Below are positions 15,238 to 23,192 of a DNA stretch of 31,792 nucleotides, one piece after another (positions within the stretch are counted from its first letter, which is position 1; every line of letters begins with the position of its first letter). The position numbers were made by a program, and so were the translations under genes. Origin of the DNA: an uncultured Oscillospiraceae bacterium (GTDB lineage Bacteria; Bacillota; Clostridia; Oscillospirales; Oscillospiraceae); NCBI GenBank assembly GCA_934546685.1, contig CAKTEB010000020.1, positions 1 to 31,792 of the forward strand. The letters are read 5' to 3'. The notes below the pieces were generated by a model that was not told the DNA's origin, made no database searches, and was given only the letters and a program-made list of their open reading frames with translations.

Positions 15238-15745
15238 AGAGCTCTGGAAGGTACCTATGCCGCAGAGCGCCGAGCCCTGTGGTCAGGGGGCGCACCAGAA
15301 CCAGCGCAATCACAAAATTGCCTCCGCAGTGCACCACATCCCAGGGAATTCCGGAGATCCACCAGCTGAGGCCAAAGGCCCAGCCGCCGGTGATAAAGTA
15401 GACCGGCGAGCACAGCAGGCCAAAGGCAAGCCCAAAGCCGCCGGATAAAATGGCCCAGCCCCAGGCGGAATCCATGCCGCGAAACAACTGCGTCAGCAAA
15501 AACAGCACCAGCCATACATAGAGATACATGAGATTCCAAAGCCCCAGTCCCCAGAACAGGATCTCCAGCATCACATATACATAGATGGCATACAGGGATT
15601 TTCGCCCAAACACCAGGGTATAGACGATCACCAGCAACGATACCGGCTCAATGTTCGGCAGCGCCGCCAGACACATCTTCGCGGCAAACATCAGGGCGCC
15701 CAGCAGCGCCAGCACGATCAGCTCCAGCAGCCGTTTGTGGCCCAT
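15236..15745 (-). CDS. ECF transporter S component, probably for a corrinoid
   Basis: This 169-residue protein is very hydrophobic, with about five or six membrane segments, and looks like an energy-coupling-factor S component (substrate-binding membrane subunit). The usual shared EcfA/A'/T module is not in the window and would come from elsewhere. It starts 3 bases after the stop of the DUF4430 gene, with no clear ribosome site, implying translational coupling. The operon lies under a cobalamin riboswitch, so cobalamin or a precursor is the likely substrate. S-component assignment is by topology and context; the substrate is inferred from the riboswitch. Confidence 0.7.
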   Translation of the reverse strand: MGHKRLLELIVLALLGALMFAAKMCLAALPNIEPVSLLVIVYTLVFGRKSLYAIYVYVMLEILFWGLGLWNLMYLYVWLVLFLLTQLFRGMDSAWGWAILSGGFGLAFGLLCSPVYFITGGWAFGLSWWISGIPWDVVHCGGNFVIALVLVRPLTTGLGALRHRYLPEL

Positions 15746-15748
15746 GGC

Positions 15749-16144
15749 TTAATAGCCGGTGGTCAGCGTCAGCTCGTAGGTCTCGCCGTCGGCAATGGGG
15801 GTCTCGCTGGCGCCGGTCATCAGCATCTCGCCGCCCTTGGTGATGCACCACCACTGCTGCTGACTGTCGTCGGCAGTCTCACCGTCTACGGTGGTGATAA
15901 ACAGGCCGTAATCGCTGTCAGAGCCGGATGCGATCTCATTTTCGGTCAGGGCCTGATCCAGATACTCGGCGTCCGTGTGGATATCGAAGTCCTTCTCGCT
16001 GCCGTCACCATGGACGACCACGATGGTCAGCGCCTTTGCGCCCTGGGTGGTGTCCGGCCGTGTGGCGAAGTAAATGCCCAGCAGCACGCCGATGATGACC
16101 ACCAGCGCCACAACGCCCAGTATGATCTTCTTCTGTTTTTTCAT
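15749..16144 (-). CDS. Membrane-anchored DUF4430 protein, likely corrinoid capture
   Basis: This 131-residue protein has an N-terminal membrane anchor (residues 7-27, ILGVVALVVIIGVLLGIYFA) and an outside domain with the DUF4430 pattern (ALTIVVVHGDGSEKDFDI, QQWWCITKGGEMLMTGASET, DGETYELTLTTGY). DUF4430 resembles the C-terminal domain of transcobalamin/intrinsic factor. It precedes the ECF S component under a cobalamin riboswitch, so it probably binds corrinoid outside the cell and passes it to the S component. AGGAGGA lies 10 bases before the ATG. It has no lipobox cysteine, so a transmembrane anchor rather than a lipid is expected. Confidence 0.82.
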   Translation of the reverse strand: MKKQKKIILGVVALVVIIGVLLGIYFATRPDTTQGAKALTIVVVHGDGSEKDFDIHTDAEYLDQALTENEIASGSDSDYGLFITTVDGETADDSQQQWWCITKGGEMLMTGASETPIADGETYELTLTTGY

Positions 16145-16189
16145 TTTGGGAATGTCCTCCTATTCATCGTAGGTATCTCATCCCTGCCG

Positions 16190-16404
16190 CTGGGGACAGC
16201 AGGGCCCGGAACGCCAGGCAGGTCTTTCGGCTTAGGTTCATGGACGATACAGCCTTCCCAGTTTCCCAGTGACATCCATTTGCATCGTCTCCCCAATACG
16301 GCAGCGGGACTGCGCGGGATTCTCACCCGACTTCTCTATTCTCCCAAGCGGGCACCTTTAGCTCCGTATTTCGCAAGCGCCGGGCATGCTTGGCCCGGCA
16401 CAGC
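16190..16404 (-). promoter_or_regulatory. Cobalamin (AdoCbl-type) riboswitch
   Basis: The minus strand carries the conserved parts in order: AAAGGTGCCC, GGGTGAGAATCCCGCGCAGT then CCCGCTGCCGTA, the CACTGGGAAACTGGGAAGG element, and the B12 box GCCGAAAGACCTGCC (16231-16217). Downstream, CCCTGC and GCAGGG can pair at about 16177-16200 and no T run follows, so control is probably at translation start of the DUF4430 gene rather than by a terminator. It should turn the operon off when cobalamin is plentiful. Confidence 0.9.
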
Positions 16405-16410
16405 GACACT

Positions 16411-16439
16411 ATTATAATGTGGAAACGGGAAAGCCGCAA
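16411..16439 (-). promoter_or_regulatory. Promoter of the riboswitch operon
   Basis: TTGCGG (16439-16434), a 17-base spacer and TATAAT (16416-16411) on the minus strand predict a start near 16404, at the 5' end of the riboswitch. The -35 lies inside the terminator hairpin of the upstream operon. Confidence 0.6.
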
Positions 16440-16460
16440 GCCCTATTTGAGCTTGCGGCT
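16432..16460 (-). terminator. Terminator of the diguanylate cyclase-methyltransferase-CPBP operon
   Basis: AGCCGCAAGC (16432-16441) pairs perfectly with GCTTGCGGCT (16451-16460). On the minus strand it is followed by TTCCCGTTTCC, a modest T-rich tail, 14 bases past the CPBP stop codon. Confidence 0.7.
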
Positions 16461-16473
16461 AGGATTCTTCTGC

Positions 16474-17379
16474 TTATACCGTCATAACCACGACTAAGCC
16501 TACCATGGCCCCAAGGATCCCAGCGGCAAGCCCCAGCTTCGCGGTGTCGCCGAGACTGCTCTCCCGGCTGGCGGTGATCTCCCGGAGTTTGCTGGGCCGC
16601 AGCAGCACCAGGGCGCAGATCAGATAGAAGCTGTAGCCAATGAGGCTCAGGGGCGTATAGCCGCTGACGATATCCGCCATGGACTCGGCCTGGAAAATGC
16701 CGCTGCTCACCAGAGCGCACAGATCCATAAAGCCGTGGATAGCGGCTACGGCCCAGAGATTCCGGCCCCGGAGATAGATGGCGGCCAGGCACATGCCCAT
16801 GGCCGAGGCCCCCACCATTTGCAGCAGCACCCCGGAGAGCTCCATCTGTCCACCGATGGCGTTGGTCAGGTGCATGGCGCCAAACAGAAGGCTGGAGACC
16901 ACCACCGATAGCCACACCCCGGCGGGGCTTTTCCCGTACTTGTCATAGAGCATCCCGGCGATCAGGCCCCGGAAGGCCAGCTCCTCGCAGATGCCGATGG
17001 TGGCCATGCACAGGAGATAGGCCAATATGGCGCTGGGCAGCTGGAGGGGATAGCCCAGGCAGAAAAAAACGCTTTCCAGCCCCGCAAACAGATAAAAGGC
17101 CAGCAGTACCGCACCGGGGATCAGGCTACGGAAGAAGCCGCGGCCCCGGCAGGTCAGCACCCGGCCCATGCCCAGAAGCCAGGTGAGCCCCAGAATGGCT
17201 GCCAGCACCAAGAGCTCCACAAGAAGCTGGATGCCGTAGTCGCCGAACAGCAGATAGAGGCCCGGGAACAGCCGGTACAGCAGCGACACCAGCAGGGACG
17301 CCCCTACCATGCCCAGCAGCATTACCGCCAGCACCAAAAGGCTGGCCAGCAGGGGAAAGCGTGTTCTGAATCTGGTCAT
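16474..17379 (-). CDS. CPBP-family intramembrane protease (CAAX protease/Abi-like)
   Basis: This 301-residue protein has about eight hydrophobic segments and the three CPBP motifs: EELAFRG (EExxxR), LLFGAMHL (FxxxH) and IHGFMD. These form a zinc-type active site within the membrane. In bacteria such proteins are linked to peptide maturation or self-immunity, but most are uncharacterised. The ATG overlaps the methyltransferase stop by 4 bases, so the two are coupled. It is the last gene of the cyclase operon. A C-terminal basic/polar stretch (LRPSKLREITASRESSLG) precedes a final hydrophobic segment. Confidence 0.85.
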   Translation of the reverse strand: MTRFRTRFPLLASLLVLAVMLLGMVGASLLVSLLYRLFPGLYLLFGDYGIQLLVELLVLAAILGLTWLLGMGRVLTCRGRGFFRSLIPGAVLLAFYLFAGLESVFFCLGYPLQLPSAILAYLLCMATIGICEELAFRGLIAGMLYDKYGKSPAGVWLSVVVSSLLFGAMHLTNAIGGQMELSGVLLQMVGASAMGMCLAAIYLRGRNLWAVAAIHGFMDLCALVSSGIFQAESMADIVSGYTPLSLIGYSFYLICALVLLRPSKLREITASRESSLGDTAKLGLAAGILGAMVGLVVVMTV

Positions 17380-18014
17380 AGCGGCTCCTTCCTCAGCAGG
17401 AGATGATAATGAACGCTCTCCTTGCTGCTGCCGGGACCCTGGGTTCGGATCTCCCGGGGCGGAAGCGCCATGGAGAAGCCCTGGAACAAGTCGCCAAAGT
17501 CCTCTGGGCGGCCATAGAAATGAGGCGTGCCGCCCTCATGGATCAGGGTGAACCGATCCAAATGGGCCTCCGGTGGCGCTGCCGCGAAGCCCGGATCATT
17601 CTGGGACAGCAGCGTCATATAGACCTCTCCCCCAGGCTTCAGGACCCGGCGAAGCTCCGAAAGGGCCTGACGGTAGCCTGCGGTATCCGTATGATAGGAG
17701 GCGTTGTAGTCCATCACGCAGTCAAAGGATCCATCGGGGAAGGGAAGCTGAAACAGGCTCCCCTCCACGGCCTCCACCTGGAGGCTTTCACGCTGCGCCC
17801 AGGCGCTGAGATAATGAAGGGCCTCTCGAGACTGATCCAAGCCGGTGACCTCCAGGCCCTGCCCGGCGAAGAATACCGCGTGCCGTCCTGGACCGCAGCC
17901 GTTGTCCAGCAGCCGCCGGAAGCCCGCCTGACGCCAACGGTGCGAAAGATAGTAGGCCTCGATGGCTGGCTCCAGCCATTTTCTTGTTTTTTCCTCGTTC
18001 CAATCCCAGCGCAT
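17376..18014 (-). CDS. Class I SAM-dependent methyltransferase
   Basis: This 212-residue protein has motif I in LLDNGCGPGRHAVFFAGQG, the acidic end of strand 2 (EVTGLDQS), and the later motifs FDCVMDYN and LSELRRVLKPGGEVYMTLL. This is the UbiE/methyltransferase-11 type. The acceptor is unknown; small molecules are more typical than nucleic acid. AGGAGGTG lies 6 bases before the ATG. It follows the diguanylate cyclase by 30 bases and overlaps the CPBP gene, so it is the middle gene of a three-gene operon. Confidence 0.88.
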   Translation of the reverse strand: MRWDWNEEKTRKWLEPAIEAYYLSHRWRQAGFRRLLDNGCGPGRHAVFFAGQGLEVTGLDQSREALHYLSAWAQRESLQVEAVEGSLFQLPFPDGSFDCVMDYNASYHTDTAGYRQALSELRRVLKPGGEVYMTLLSQNDPGFAAAPPEAHLDRFTLIHEGGTPHFYGRPEDFGDLFQGFSMALPPREIRTQGPGSSKESVHYHLLLRKEPL

Positions 18015-18044
18015 GGCCGCACCTCCTGACTGTTTTCCATAAAA

Positions 18045-19910
18045 TTATCGCTGCTGATCCAGCAGGGTGTGATTCCGCTGCTTTTCCTCATACATCCGCC
18101 GATCCGCCAGCCGCCGGGTTTCCTGGGAGTTGGGACAGTCCGTGGGAAACCGGGCCCAGCCGCAGCTGGTGCCGATGGAGATGGTTCTGCCCTCCAGCAT
18201 ATAGTCGTCGCTTATAATCCGGCGCACATCCTCGGCCTTCCGGGTGCAGTCCTCCTCGGTGAGCGCGCCCACCAGCAGCAGGGCAAATTCATCGCCGCCC
18301 AGCCGGAAGGCGTAGTCCGTGCTGCGGATGCAGCGCTGGAGCCGACGGGTCACCTCCTGCAATAAGAGGTCGCCTACGGCGTGTCCATAGGTATCGTTGA
18401 CGGACTTGAACCGGTCAAGATCCAGATAGAACAGGGCGAAGCCCTGGCCGCGGCGCTCCAGAGCCGTGGATACCGCGTCAAAATATCGCTTGTTGAGGAG
18501 CCCGGTGAGGCCGTCGGTATTGGCCAGATCCTGGAGCAGGTGCTGCCGCCCCATATCCTGGATGATCATCATGGTGCGGGTTAATCGGCCCTCGGACCAG
18601 CCGCAGGGCACCACGGTCATCATCAAAAAGGTGCTCTTGTCCCGGGCGGCGTACTCGAATTTCAGGGTGTCGTCCTTGGTTTTCAGCAGAGACCGGAGAT
18701 TGTCCGGGGCGAGCATCTGGCCCAGCTTGGCGTTCTCGCCGTCGGTCAACACTACATACAGGCTGGAGGCACGATCCAGCATATCGTGATAGCTGCCCTG
18801 GGGAGGGAAAATATCCTGCTGCACTCGCGCCTGATACTCGTAGTGGTCGGCGTCCAGATCGCAGACGACGAACCGGTCCACGATCCGGGCGATGCCCTGG
18901 AACATCTGCTCGCTGAGCTCCTTTCGGCGCTGGAGCTCCCGCTTTTCCGCGTCGGCGCGCTCCTCCCTGCTCCGGGCCAGATCCTGAAGGATGATGCCCG
19001 ACCCGACGATAATGATGCCGAAGAGCACCAGTAGAATAATCAGCGTATTGCGCTGGACGGCGTTCATGCCGCTTTCTACGGCGCTGGCCGGGACGATGCC
19101 CACAATGGACCAGTCCTTGACGTCCACAGGCTGATATACCAGATAGTATAGCTTCCCGGAAAGGCGATAGGTCACGCTGCCGGTGCCCTGGGCCAGCATA
19201 TCCTGCCGCAGCTGGCTGAAATCCTGCTGGTGTACCGTGGCGCTTTCCTCCAGAAAATCGAAGAGGTTTACCATCCCCACCGGGATCTCGGACTTGGGCT
19301 CTGTAGAGAGCACTACATCGCCGTTGGAGCGCACAATGTAACAGTCGCTTTGACCCTCGTAGGCGAGACCGCCCAGCATCTGCTCCAGCACAGAGTTGTC
19401 GTAGCAGATGCCCAGGGAGGTGTAGGTGACGCCCTCAATGGAAATGGGGCTGATTTGCCGGGTAAATATGACCTTGCGGACGCCCTTGCTGGAGATATAG
19501 CTGGTGACGATGGGGGTATCCGAGGCGTAGATCTCATCCAGCGTGGAATCCATATGCGGAGCGTCGCCGTAGCGGCCTACGGCGGTACGGAATTGGTTTT
19601 CTTCATTAAAAAGGGCAACCTCGCTGTACTGCCAGGTAGCCTTGTCGCCTATGTACTGCTGCCATTCCTCTGCAATGTTGTCGTCGCCGGACATGTCCTC
19701 CAGGTCGCCGGCCCAGATGTCGAGGATGTTCCAGTTCCGTTGGGTAAACATATTGAAGGTCTTGATGACCTGGGAGTAGGTGGAGAGCAGGCTCTGCGTA
19801 CACTCGTGATAGATCTGCTGGCTGGTATAGCTGATATAGATGACGATGCTCAGCGGAATGATTATGAGCAGCGCCGCAATAATGGCATATGCCTTGTGTT
19901 TCTGTTTCAT
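18045..19910 (-). CDS. Membrane diguanylate cyclase with extracellular dCache-like sensor
   Basis: This 621-residue protein has a first membrane helix (residues 7-28), an extracellular sensor of dCache type (about 30-285), a second helix (about 290-312), a coiled linker (REERADAEKRELQRRKELSE), a PAS-like middle part, and a GGDEF domain (about 455-615). The active motif GGDEF is exact at 538-542. The inhibitory I-site RSTD lies five residues upstream (529-532), so it should make cyclic di-GMP from GTP under product feedback. No EAL domain is present. The ligand is unknown. It has an exact-consensus promoter and heads the operon. Neighbouring pilus and adhesin genes are plausible targets of the signal. 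Confidence 0.92.
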   Translation of the reverse strand: MKQKHKAYAIIAALLIIIPLSIVIYISYTSQQIYHECTQSLLSTYSQVIKTFNMFTQRNWNILDIWAGDLEDMSGDDNIAEEWQQYIGDKATWQYSEVALFNEENQFRTAVGRYGDAPHMDSTLDEIYASDTPIVTSYISSKGVRKVIFTRQISPISIEGVTYTSLGICYDNSVLEQMLGGLAYEGQSDCYIVRSNGDVVLSTEPKSEIPVGMVNLFDFLEESATVHQQDFSQLRQDMLAQGTGSVTYRLSGKLYYLVYQPVDVKDWSIVGIVPASAVESGMNAVQRNTLIILLVLFGIIIVGSGIILQDLARSREERADAEKRELQRRKELSEQMFQGIARIVDRFVVCDLDADHYEYQARVQQDIFPPQGSYHDMLDRASSLYVVLTDGENAKLGQMLAPDNLRSLLKTKDDTLKFEYAARDKSTFLMMTVVPCGWSEGRLTRTMMIIQDMGRQHLLQDLANTDGLTGLLNKRYFDAVSTALERRGQGFALFYLDLDRFKSVNDTYGHAVGDLLLQEVTRRLQRCIRSTDYAFRLGGDEFALLLVGALTEEDCTRKAEDVRRIISDDYMLEGRTISIGTSCGWARFPTDCPNSQETRRLADRRMYEEKQRNHTLLDQQR

Positions 19911-19993
19911 AGAAGTGACTCCTGACGGAAAGGAAGCGGGATCCGGAGCGTGTTTGCCGAGACTTGGTGGATCTGTGAAATTGATGTTAATTT

Positions 19994-20022
19994 ATTATAT
20001 ATTCCGCGAAAACAAGTGTCAA
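19994..20022 (-). promoter_or_regulatory. Consensus sigma-A promoter of the cyclase operon
   Basis: TTGACA (20022-20017), exactly 17 bases and TATAAT (19999-19994) on the minus strand make a perfect consensus promoter. The predicted start near 19987 gives a 77-base leader before the ATG at 19910. Confidence 0.85.
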
Positions 20023-20372
20023 GGTGAGTCGTAAATCACAAACGATATTTTTGCGGCGGTGCTCTTTATCAATGAAGCTTCTGGCGGTGGGCAGGTTCCA
20101 TGCACGGGGTGGCTTGCGTTTGCGCAGTAATCCGATATAAAGGGTAGCGTTAGTCGTGTAAAGCTGAAACACCGAAGGAAGGCGGAAAACCATGCGCTCT
20201 ATGAGACCGGACAGGGATCTTCGGGTTCGGAAGATCCTAATTCCCAGCGGCAGGCGACGGATCCCGGCCCTGCTTTCTTGTCCATCATGATACCACACCC
20301 TGGCCCGATGCGCCAGAAGGGGCGGAGCCGGTTACTTCCCGGCGAAATTTTCCACCGCCGGGCCGCCGCCTC
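20023..20372. other. Unexplained intergenic stretch with strong hairpins
   Basis: No convincing gene is present. A frame on the minus strand (19987-20298, 103 residues, Arg/Leu-rich) has no ribosome site or known domain and runs into the promoter. A strong hairpin GGATCTTC/GAAGATCC is at 20215-20237. The GC level is coding-like and the base order does not look like decayed coding sequence. An unrecognised structured RNA is possible. It does not match tRNA, 4.5S SRP, RNase P or tmRNA signatures that I can see. Confidence 0.4.
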
Positions 20373-20401
20373 TTGCGGATTCCCGCAAAACGCGATACAA
20401 T
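20373..20401 (+). promoter_or_regulatory. Promoter and operator-like palindrome before the transglutaminase-pilus genes
   Basis: TTGCGG (20373-20378), a 17-base spacer and TACAAT (20396-20401) fit a sigma-A promoter starting near 20408. TTGCGG-ATTC-CCGCAA (20373-20388) is an inverted repeat over the -35, a repressor-like position. A second TATAAT lies at 20406-20411. Confidence 0.5.
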
Positions 20402-20434
20402 ATTATATAATTATACGCCGGAAGGAGCGGAGCC

Positions 20435-21355
20435 ATGAAACATATAAAGACTCTCCGCCTCCTGTCGGCGTTTCTTGCGCTTGTGCTGCTCTGCGGCTGT
20501 GGGCAGCGGGATCCGGGGGGCGGCCAGAGCACATCGGAGCCCCAGACCGCCTTTGCCATCCCGGCCTTTCAGGACGACCAGTTCCACACGGAGAAGGCAG
20601 AGGATTTCGGCAATGTCCAGGCGGATTTCTCCATGCTGGAGGAGGGCGTGGTGGGCATCGAGGCGGAGAGCGACAGCCGATTGAAGCTCCAGGTGGTCTG
20701 CGGGGAGGAGAAATACAACTACGACATCCCCGTGGACGGCAGCCCCACCATCCTCCCCCTGAACATGGGCAGCGGCACCTATACCTTCCGGCTTATGGAG
20801 TCGGCGGGTGACGACAAATATGCCTGCACCTGGTCTCAGGAAAAGCAGGTGACCCTTGCCGACGAATTCCAGCCCTTCCTGAGGCCCAGCCAGCTGGTGA
20901 ACTATCAGGAGAGCTCCCAGTGCGTCAGCAAGGCCAGGGAGCTGGTGGCAGACTGCGCCACGGATATCCAGGCGGTCGGCGCCGTCTACGATTATCTGGT
21001 GGAGCATATCGCCTATGACCAGGAGAAGGCGGACACGGTAAGCAGCGGCTATCTGCCGGATCCGGACGAGACTCTGGAAACGGGCAAGGGCATCTGCTTC
21101 GACTATGCCAGCCTGGCGGCGGCGATGCTCCGAAGCATCGGCATCCCCTGCAAGCTCATTACCGGCTATGTGGGCGGGGATTCCCTGTACCACGCCTGGA
21201 ACAGCGTCTATCTCCAGAACAAGGGCTGGATCACCGTAGAGATCCAGGCTGCGGCGGACCAGTGGCAGCGCATCGACATCACCTTTGCCGCAGGCGGCAT
21301 GCCCCAGGGGCAGATCAGCAGTGACGACCAATATACCACCCGGTATACATATTAA
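20435..21355 (+). CDS. Transglutaminase-like lipoprotein
   Basis: This 306-residue protein has a lipoprotein signal (residues 1-22, lipobox LCGC with cysteine 22). A transglutaminase core fills the C-terminal half: the cysteine in GKGICFDYASLAAAMLRS, the histidine in LYHAWNSVY and the aspartate in QRIDITF. The core is also found in protease-like enzymes, so it may crosslink, cut or simply bind surface peptides. GAAGGAGCGGAG precedes the ATG. The pilus gene pilC follows with AAGGAGG overlapping the stop codon, so they share a transcript. A role in surface or pilus protein processing is inferred from context. Confidence 0.85.
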   Translation: MKHIKTLRLLSAFLALVLLCGCGQRDPGGGQSTSEPQTAFAIPAFQDDQFHTEKAEDFGNVQADFSMLEEGVVGIEAESDSRLKLQVVCGEEKYNYDIPVDGSPTILPLNMGSGTYTFRLMESAGDDKYACTWSQEKQVTLADEFQPFLRPSQLVNYQESSQCVSKARELVADCATDIQAVGAVYDYLVEHIAYDQEKADTVSSGYLPDPDETLETGKGICFDYASLAAAMLRSIGIPCKLITGYVGGDSLYHAWNSVYLQNKGWITVEIQAAADQWQRIDITFAAGGMPQGQISSDDQYTTRYTY

Positions 21356-21365
21356 GGAGGGCAGC

Positions 21366-22406
21366 ATGGCAGATCAATATCTATCTCAGCGGCAGCTGAG
21401 TACCTTTTGCAGCAGCATGGCAATGATGCTGCGGGCTGGAGTGCCCATGAGTCAGGCGACGGAGGTGTTTACCGGAGATCAGGGGGATCCTGCCCTGGAG
21501 CGGGCGGCCACCGCCATGGCAGGCGCCATGGAAAATGGCGAGACCTTTGCGGCTTCGGCGGAAAAGACCGGGGTGTTCCCCAGCTACGCCCTGGAGGTCT
21601 TCCAAATGGGCGAATTCTCCGGCAGCCTGGATCGGGCCCTAGAGCGGCTGGCGGATTACTATGACCGGCAGAGCGATTTAACGGATCGGCTCCGCAGCAG
21701 CCTCACCTATCCGGCCATTCTGCTGGTGCTCATGAGCGGCGTGCTGGCGGTGCTGGTGTTCGCGGTGCTGCCCATGTTCCAGCGGGTGTATGAGAGCCTC
21801 ACCGGATCCCTGGCGGCCTCCTCCTATGCCTATGTGCTGGCGGCCTCGGTGATCGGGCGGGTGAGCATGATTTTGGCGGTGCTGGTGGTGCTGCTGCTTC
21901 TGGTGCTGGCCTGGCGGGCCCGCAGCGAGAGTGGGCGGCAGCAGCTCCGGGGCTGGATGCGTCGGAGCCGATTCACGGGCCATGCGGCCTGGACCATGGC
22001 CATCTCTCAGATGGCCGACACCTTGGCTACCCTGCTTTCCAGCGGCATCGACGAGGATACGGCGCTGGCACAGTCCATGGCACAGACCACGCACCCCGGT
22101 GTCAAGGCGGCCCTGGAGCGGTGTCAGGAGGACATGCGGCAGGGCATGGGCCTGGCGGCAGCGCTGCTGAAGTACAAGGTGCTCTCTCCCCTCTACGGCA
22201 GGATGCTGGTGGGCGCGGCGGAGAGCGGCAACCAGGCCATGGCCATGGAGCGGCTGGCCCGGCGGCTCTCCGAGGATGCGGAGTCGGAGCTGGGAGCCAT
22301 CATTGATCGGGTGGAGCCCATCCTGATCGGCTTCCTGACCGTATCCGTGGGCCTCACCCTGCTGAGTGTTATGCTCCCCCTGCTGGGCATGCTTAGCGCA
22401 GTCTGA
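21366..22406 (+). CDS. Type II secretion/type IV pilus inner-membrane protein (GspF/PilC-like)
   Basis: This 346-residue protein has two copies of the GspF domain: the first with LSTFCSSMAMMLRAGVPMSQ and EVFQMGEFSGSLDRALERLA, the second with LATLLSSGIDEDTALAQSMA and VGAAESGNQAMAMERLARRL. Three membrane segments (about 120-145, 155-185, 315-345) are in the usual places. It forms the membrane platform that works with the assembly and retraction ATPases. AAGGAGG lies 5 bases before the ATG at 21366. Somewhat shorter than PilC of Gram-negatives (about 400), as is common in Clostridia. It lies in an operon with PilT, but no PilB is seen in the window. Confidence 0.9.
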   Translation: MADQYLSQRQLSTFCSSMAMMLRAGVPMSQATEVFTGDQGDPALERAATAMAGAMENGETFAASAEKTGVFPSYALEVFQMGEFSGSLDRALERLADYYDRQSDLTDRLRSSLTYPAILLVLMSGVLAVLVFAVLPMFQRVYESLTGSLAASSYAYVLAASVIGRVSMILAVLVVLLLLVLAWRARSESGRQQLRGWMRRSRFTGHAAWTMAISQMADTLATLLSSGIDEDTALAQSMAQTTHPGVKAALERCQEDMRQGMGLAAALLKYKVLSPLYGRMLVGAAESGNQAMAMERLARRLSEDAESELGAIIDRVEPILIGFLTVSVGLTLLSVMLPLLGMLSAV

Positions 22407-22419
22407 AAGGCGAGAAGGT

Positions 22420-22731
22420 ATGAAACGGAACAAGAAAAAGCGCTGGCTGCCAGCCGCAGTGCTTCTGCTGGCGGCGGTCATCGCGGCAGTGTGCCTGATG
22501 CCCAGACTCCGGCGGGACGTCCGGGAGGCGGGGCGCTCGGCCATCAAAAACGCAGTGATCCGCAGCGCGGTAGAGTGCTACACCGTAGAGGGCAGCTATC
22601 CCCAGAGCCTTGCCTATTTGGAGGAGCACTACGGCCTGACGGTGAATCATCGGGACTATATCATCACCTATGACGTGTTTGCGGAAAACCAGCTGCCCAG
22701 CGTGCAGGTGCTGGTGCGCGGGGAGGAATGA
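22420..22731 (+). CDS. Small pseudopilin-like membrane protein
   Basis: This 103-residue protein has a basic N-terminus (MKRNKKKRW), one membrane helix (residues 10-27) and a helix running into VIRSAVECYTVEGSYPQSLA. That pattern recalls the GspG pseudopilin segment around its conserved GxYP. It lacks the usual prepilin cleavage motif (G/FTLxE), so it may be a non-processed pilin-like part. It sits between pilC and the next membrane protein, with a 4-base overlap to a following ATG. The ribosome site is weak (AGAAGG). The function is inferred from position and shape only. Confidence 0.7.
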   Translation: MKRNKKKRWLPAAVLLLAAVIAAVCLMPRLRRDVREAGRSAIKNAVIRSAVECYTVEGSYPQSLAYLEEHYGLTVNHRDYIITYDVFAENQLPSVQVLVRGEE

Positions 22732-22733
22732 AC

Positions 22734-23192
22734 ATGGAAAAACGGCAAGGCTCCGCCCGGATGCTCCTGCTGCTCTACGGCATGCTCATTGGGGCGCTGC
22801 TGATTCTGGCGGTGGCCGGGGCCCGGTGCTACGCCGGGGCTCTGGGGAACCGGGAGGCCCATACCGCCCAGCGCAGCGCGCTGTCCTTTATCCAGAGCCA
22901 GGTGGCCTCCAGTGCCGGAAAGGATCAGGTCTCCCTGCGGCAGGGGCCGGAGGGCCAGGCCCTGTGCCTTCGGGAGGCGGACTCGGACTATGAGACCCGA
23001 ATCTACTGCTATGAAGGGGGCCTCTATTCTGAGTTTTCCAAGGCAAGCAGTCCCATGACCCCGGAACTGGGGGAGCGGATCTGCGACCTTTCGGAGCTGG
23101 AGCTGTCCTGGGAGACAGAGCGGCTGCTGAAGATCTCGGCCCAGGGCCGGACGGCCTATGCCTGCTGCGACGGAGGTGGCGGCCATGCGTGA
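22734..23192 (+). CDS. DUF4860-like pilus-cluster membrane protein
   Basis: This 152-residue protein has one N-terminal membrane helix (about residues 10-32) and a beta-rich outside part (HTAQRSALSFIQSQVASSAG, then YETRIYCYEGGLYSEF). I recall this pattern as DUF4860, a family in pilus clusters of Clostridia, probably a minor pilin-like part. The ATG at 22734 is chosen over 22728 because GGGAGGA (22721-22727) is then 6 bases away. The next gene overlaps its end by 8 bases. A CC pair near the C-terminus (ACCDGGGGHA) may be structural. Confidence 0.72.
   Translation: MEKRQGSARMLLLLYGMLIGALLILAVAGARCYAGALGNREAHTAQRSALSFIQSQVASSAGKDQVSLRQGPEGQALCLREADSDYETRIYCYEGGLYSEFSKASSPMTPELGERICDLSELELSWETERLLKISAQGRTAYACCDGGGGHA

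Noticed and set aside
20023..20298. Known housekeeping RNA (6S, SRP, RNase P, tmRNA) or cyclic di-GMP riboswitch
   Set aside because: I looked for their signature sequences on both strands and found no convincing match. It is kept only as an unassigned stretch.
20278..20811. 177-residue open frame on the plus strand upstream of and into the lipoprotein gene
   Set aside because: It has no ribosome site and overlaps the lipoprotein start in another frame. The lipoprotein has a signal, lipobox and catalytic residues.
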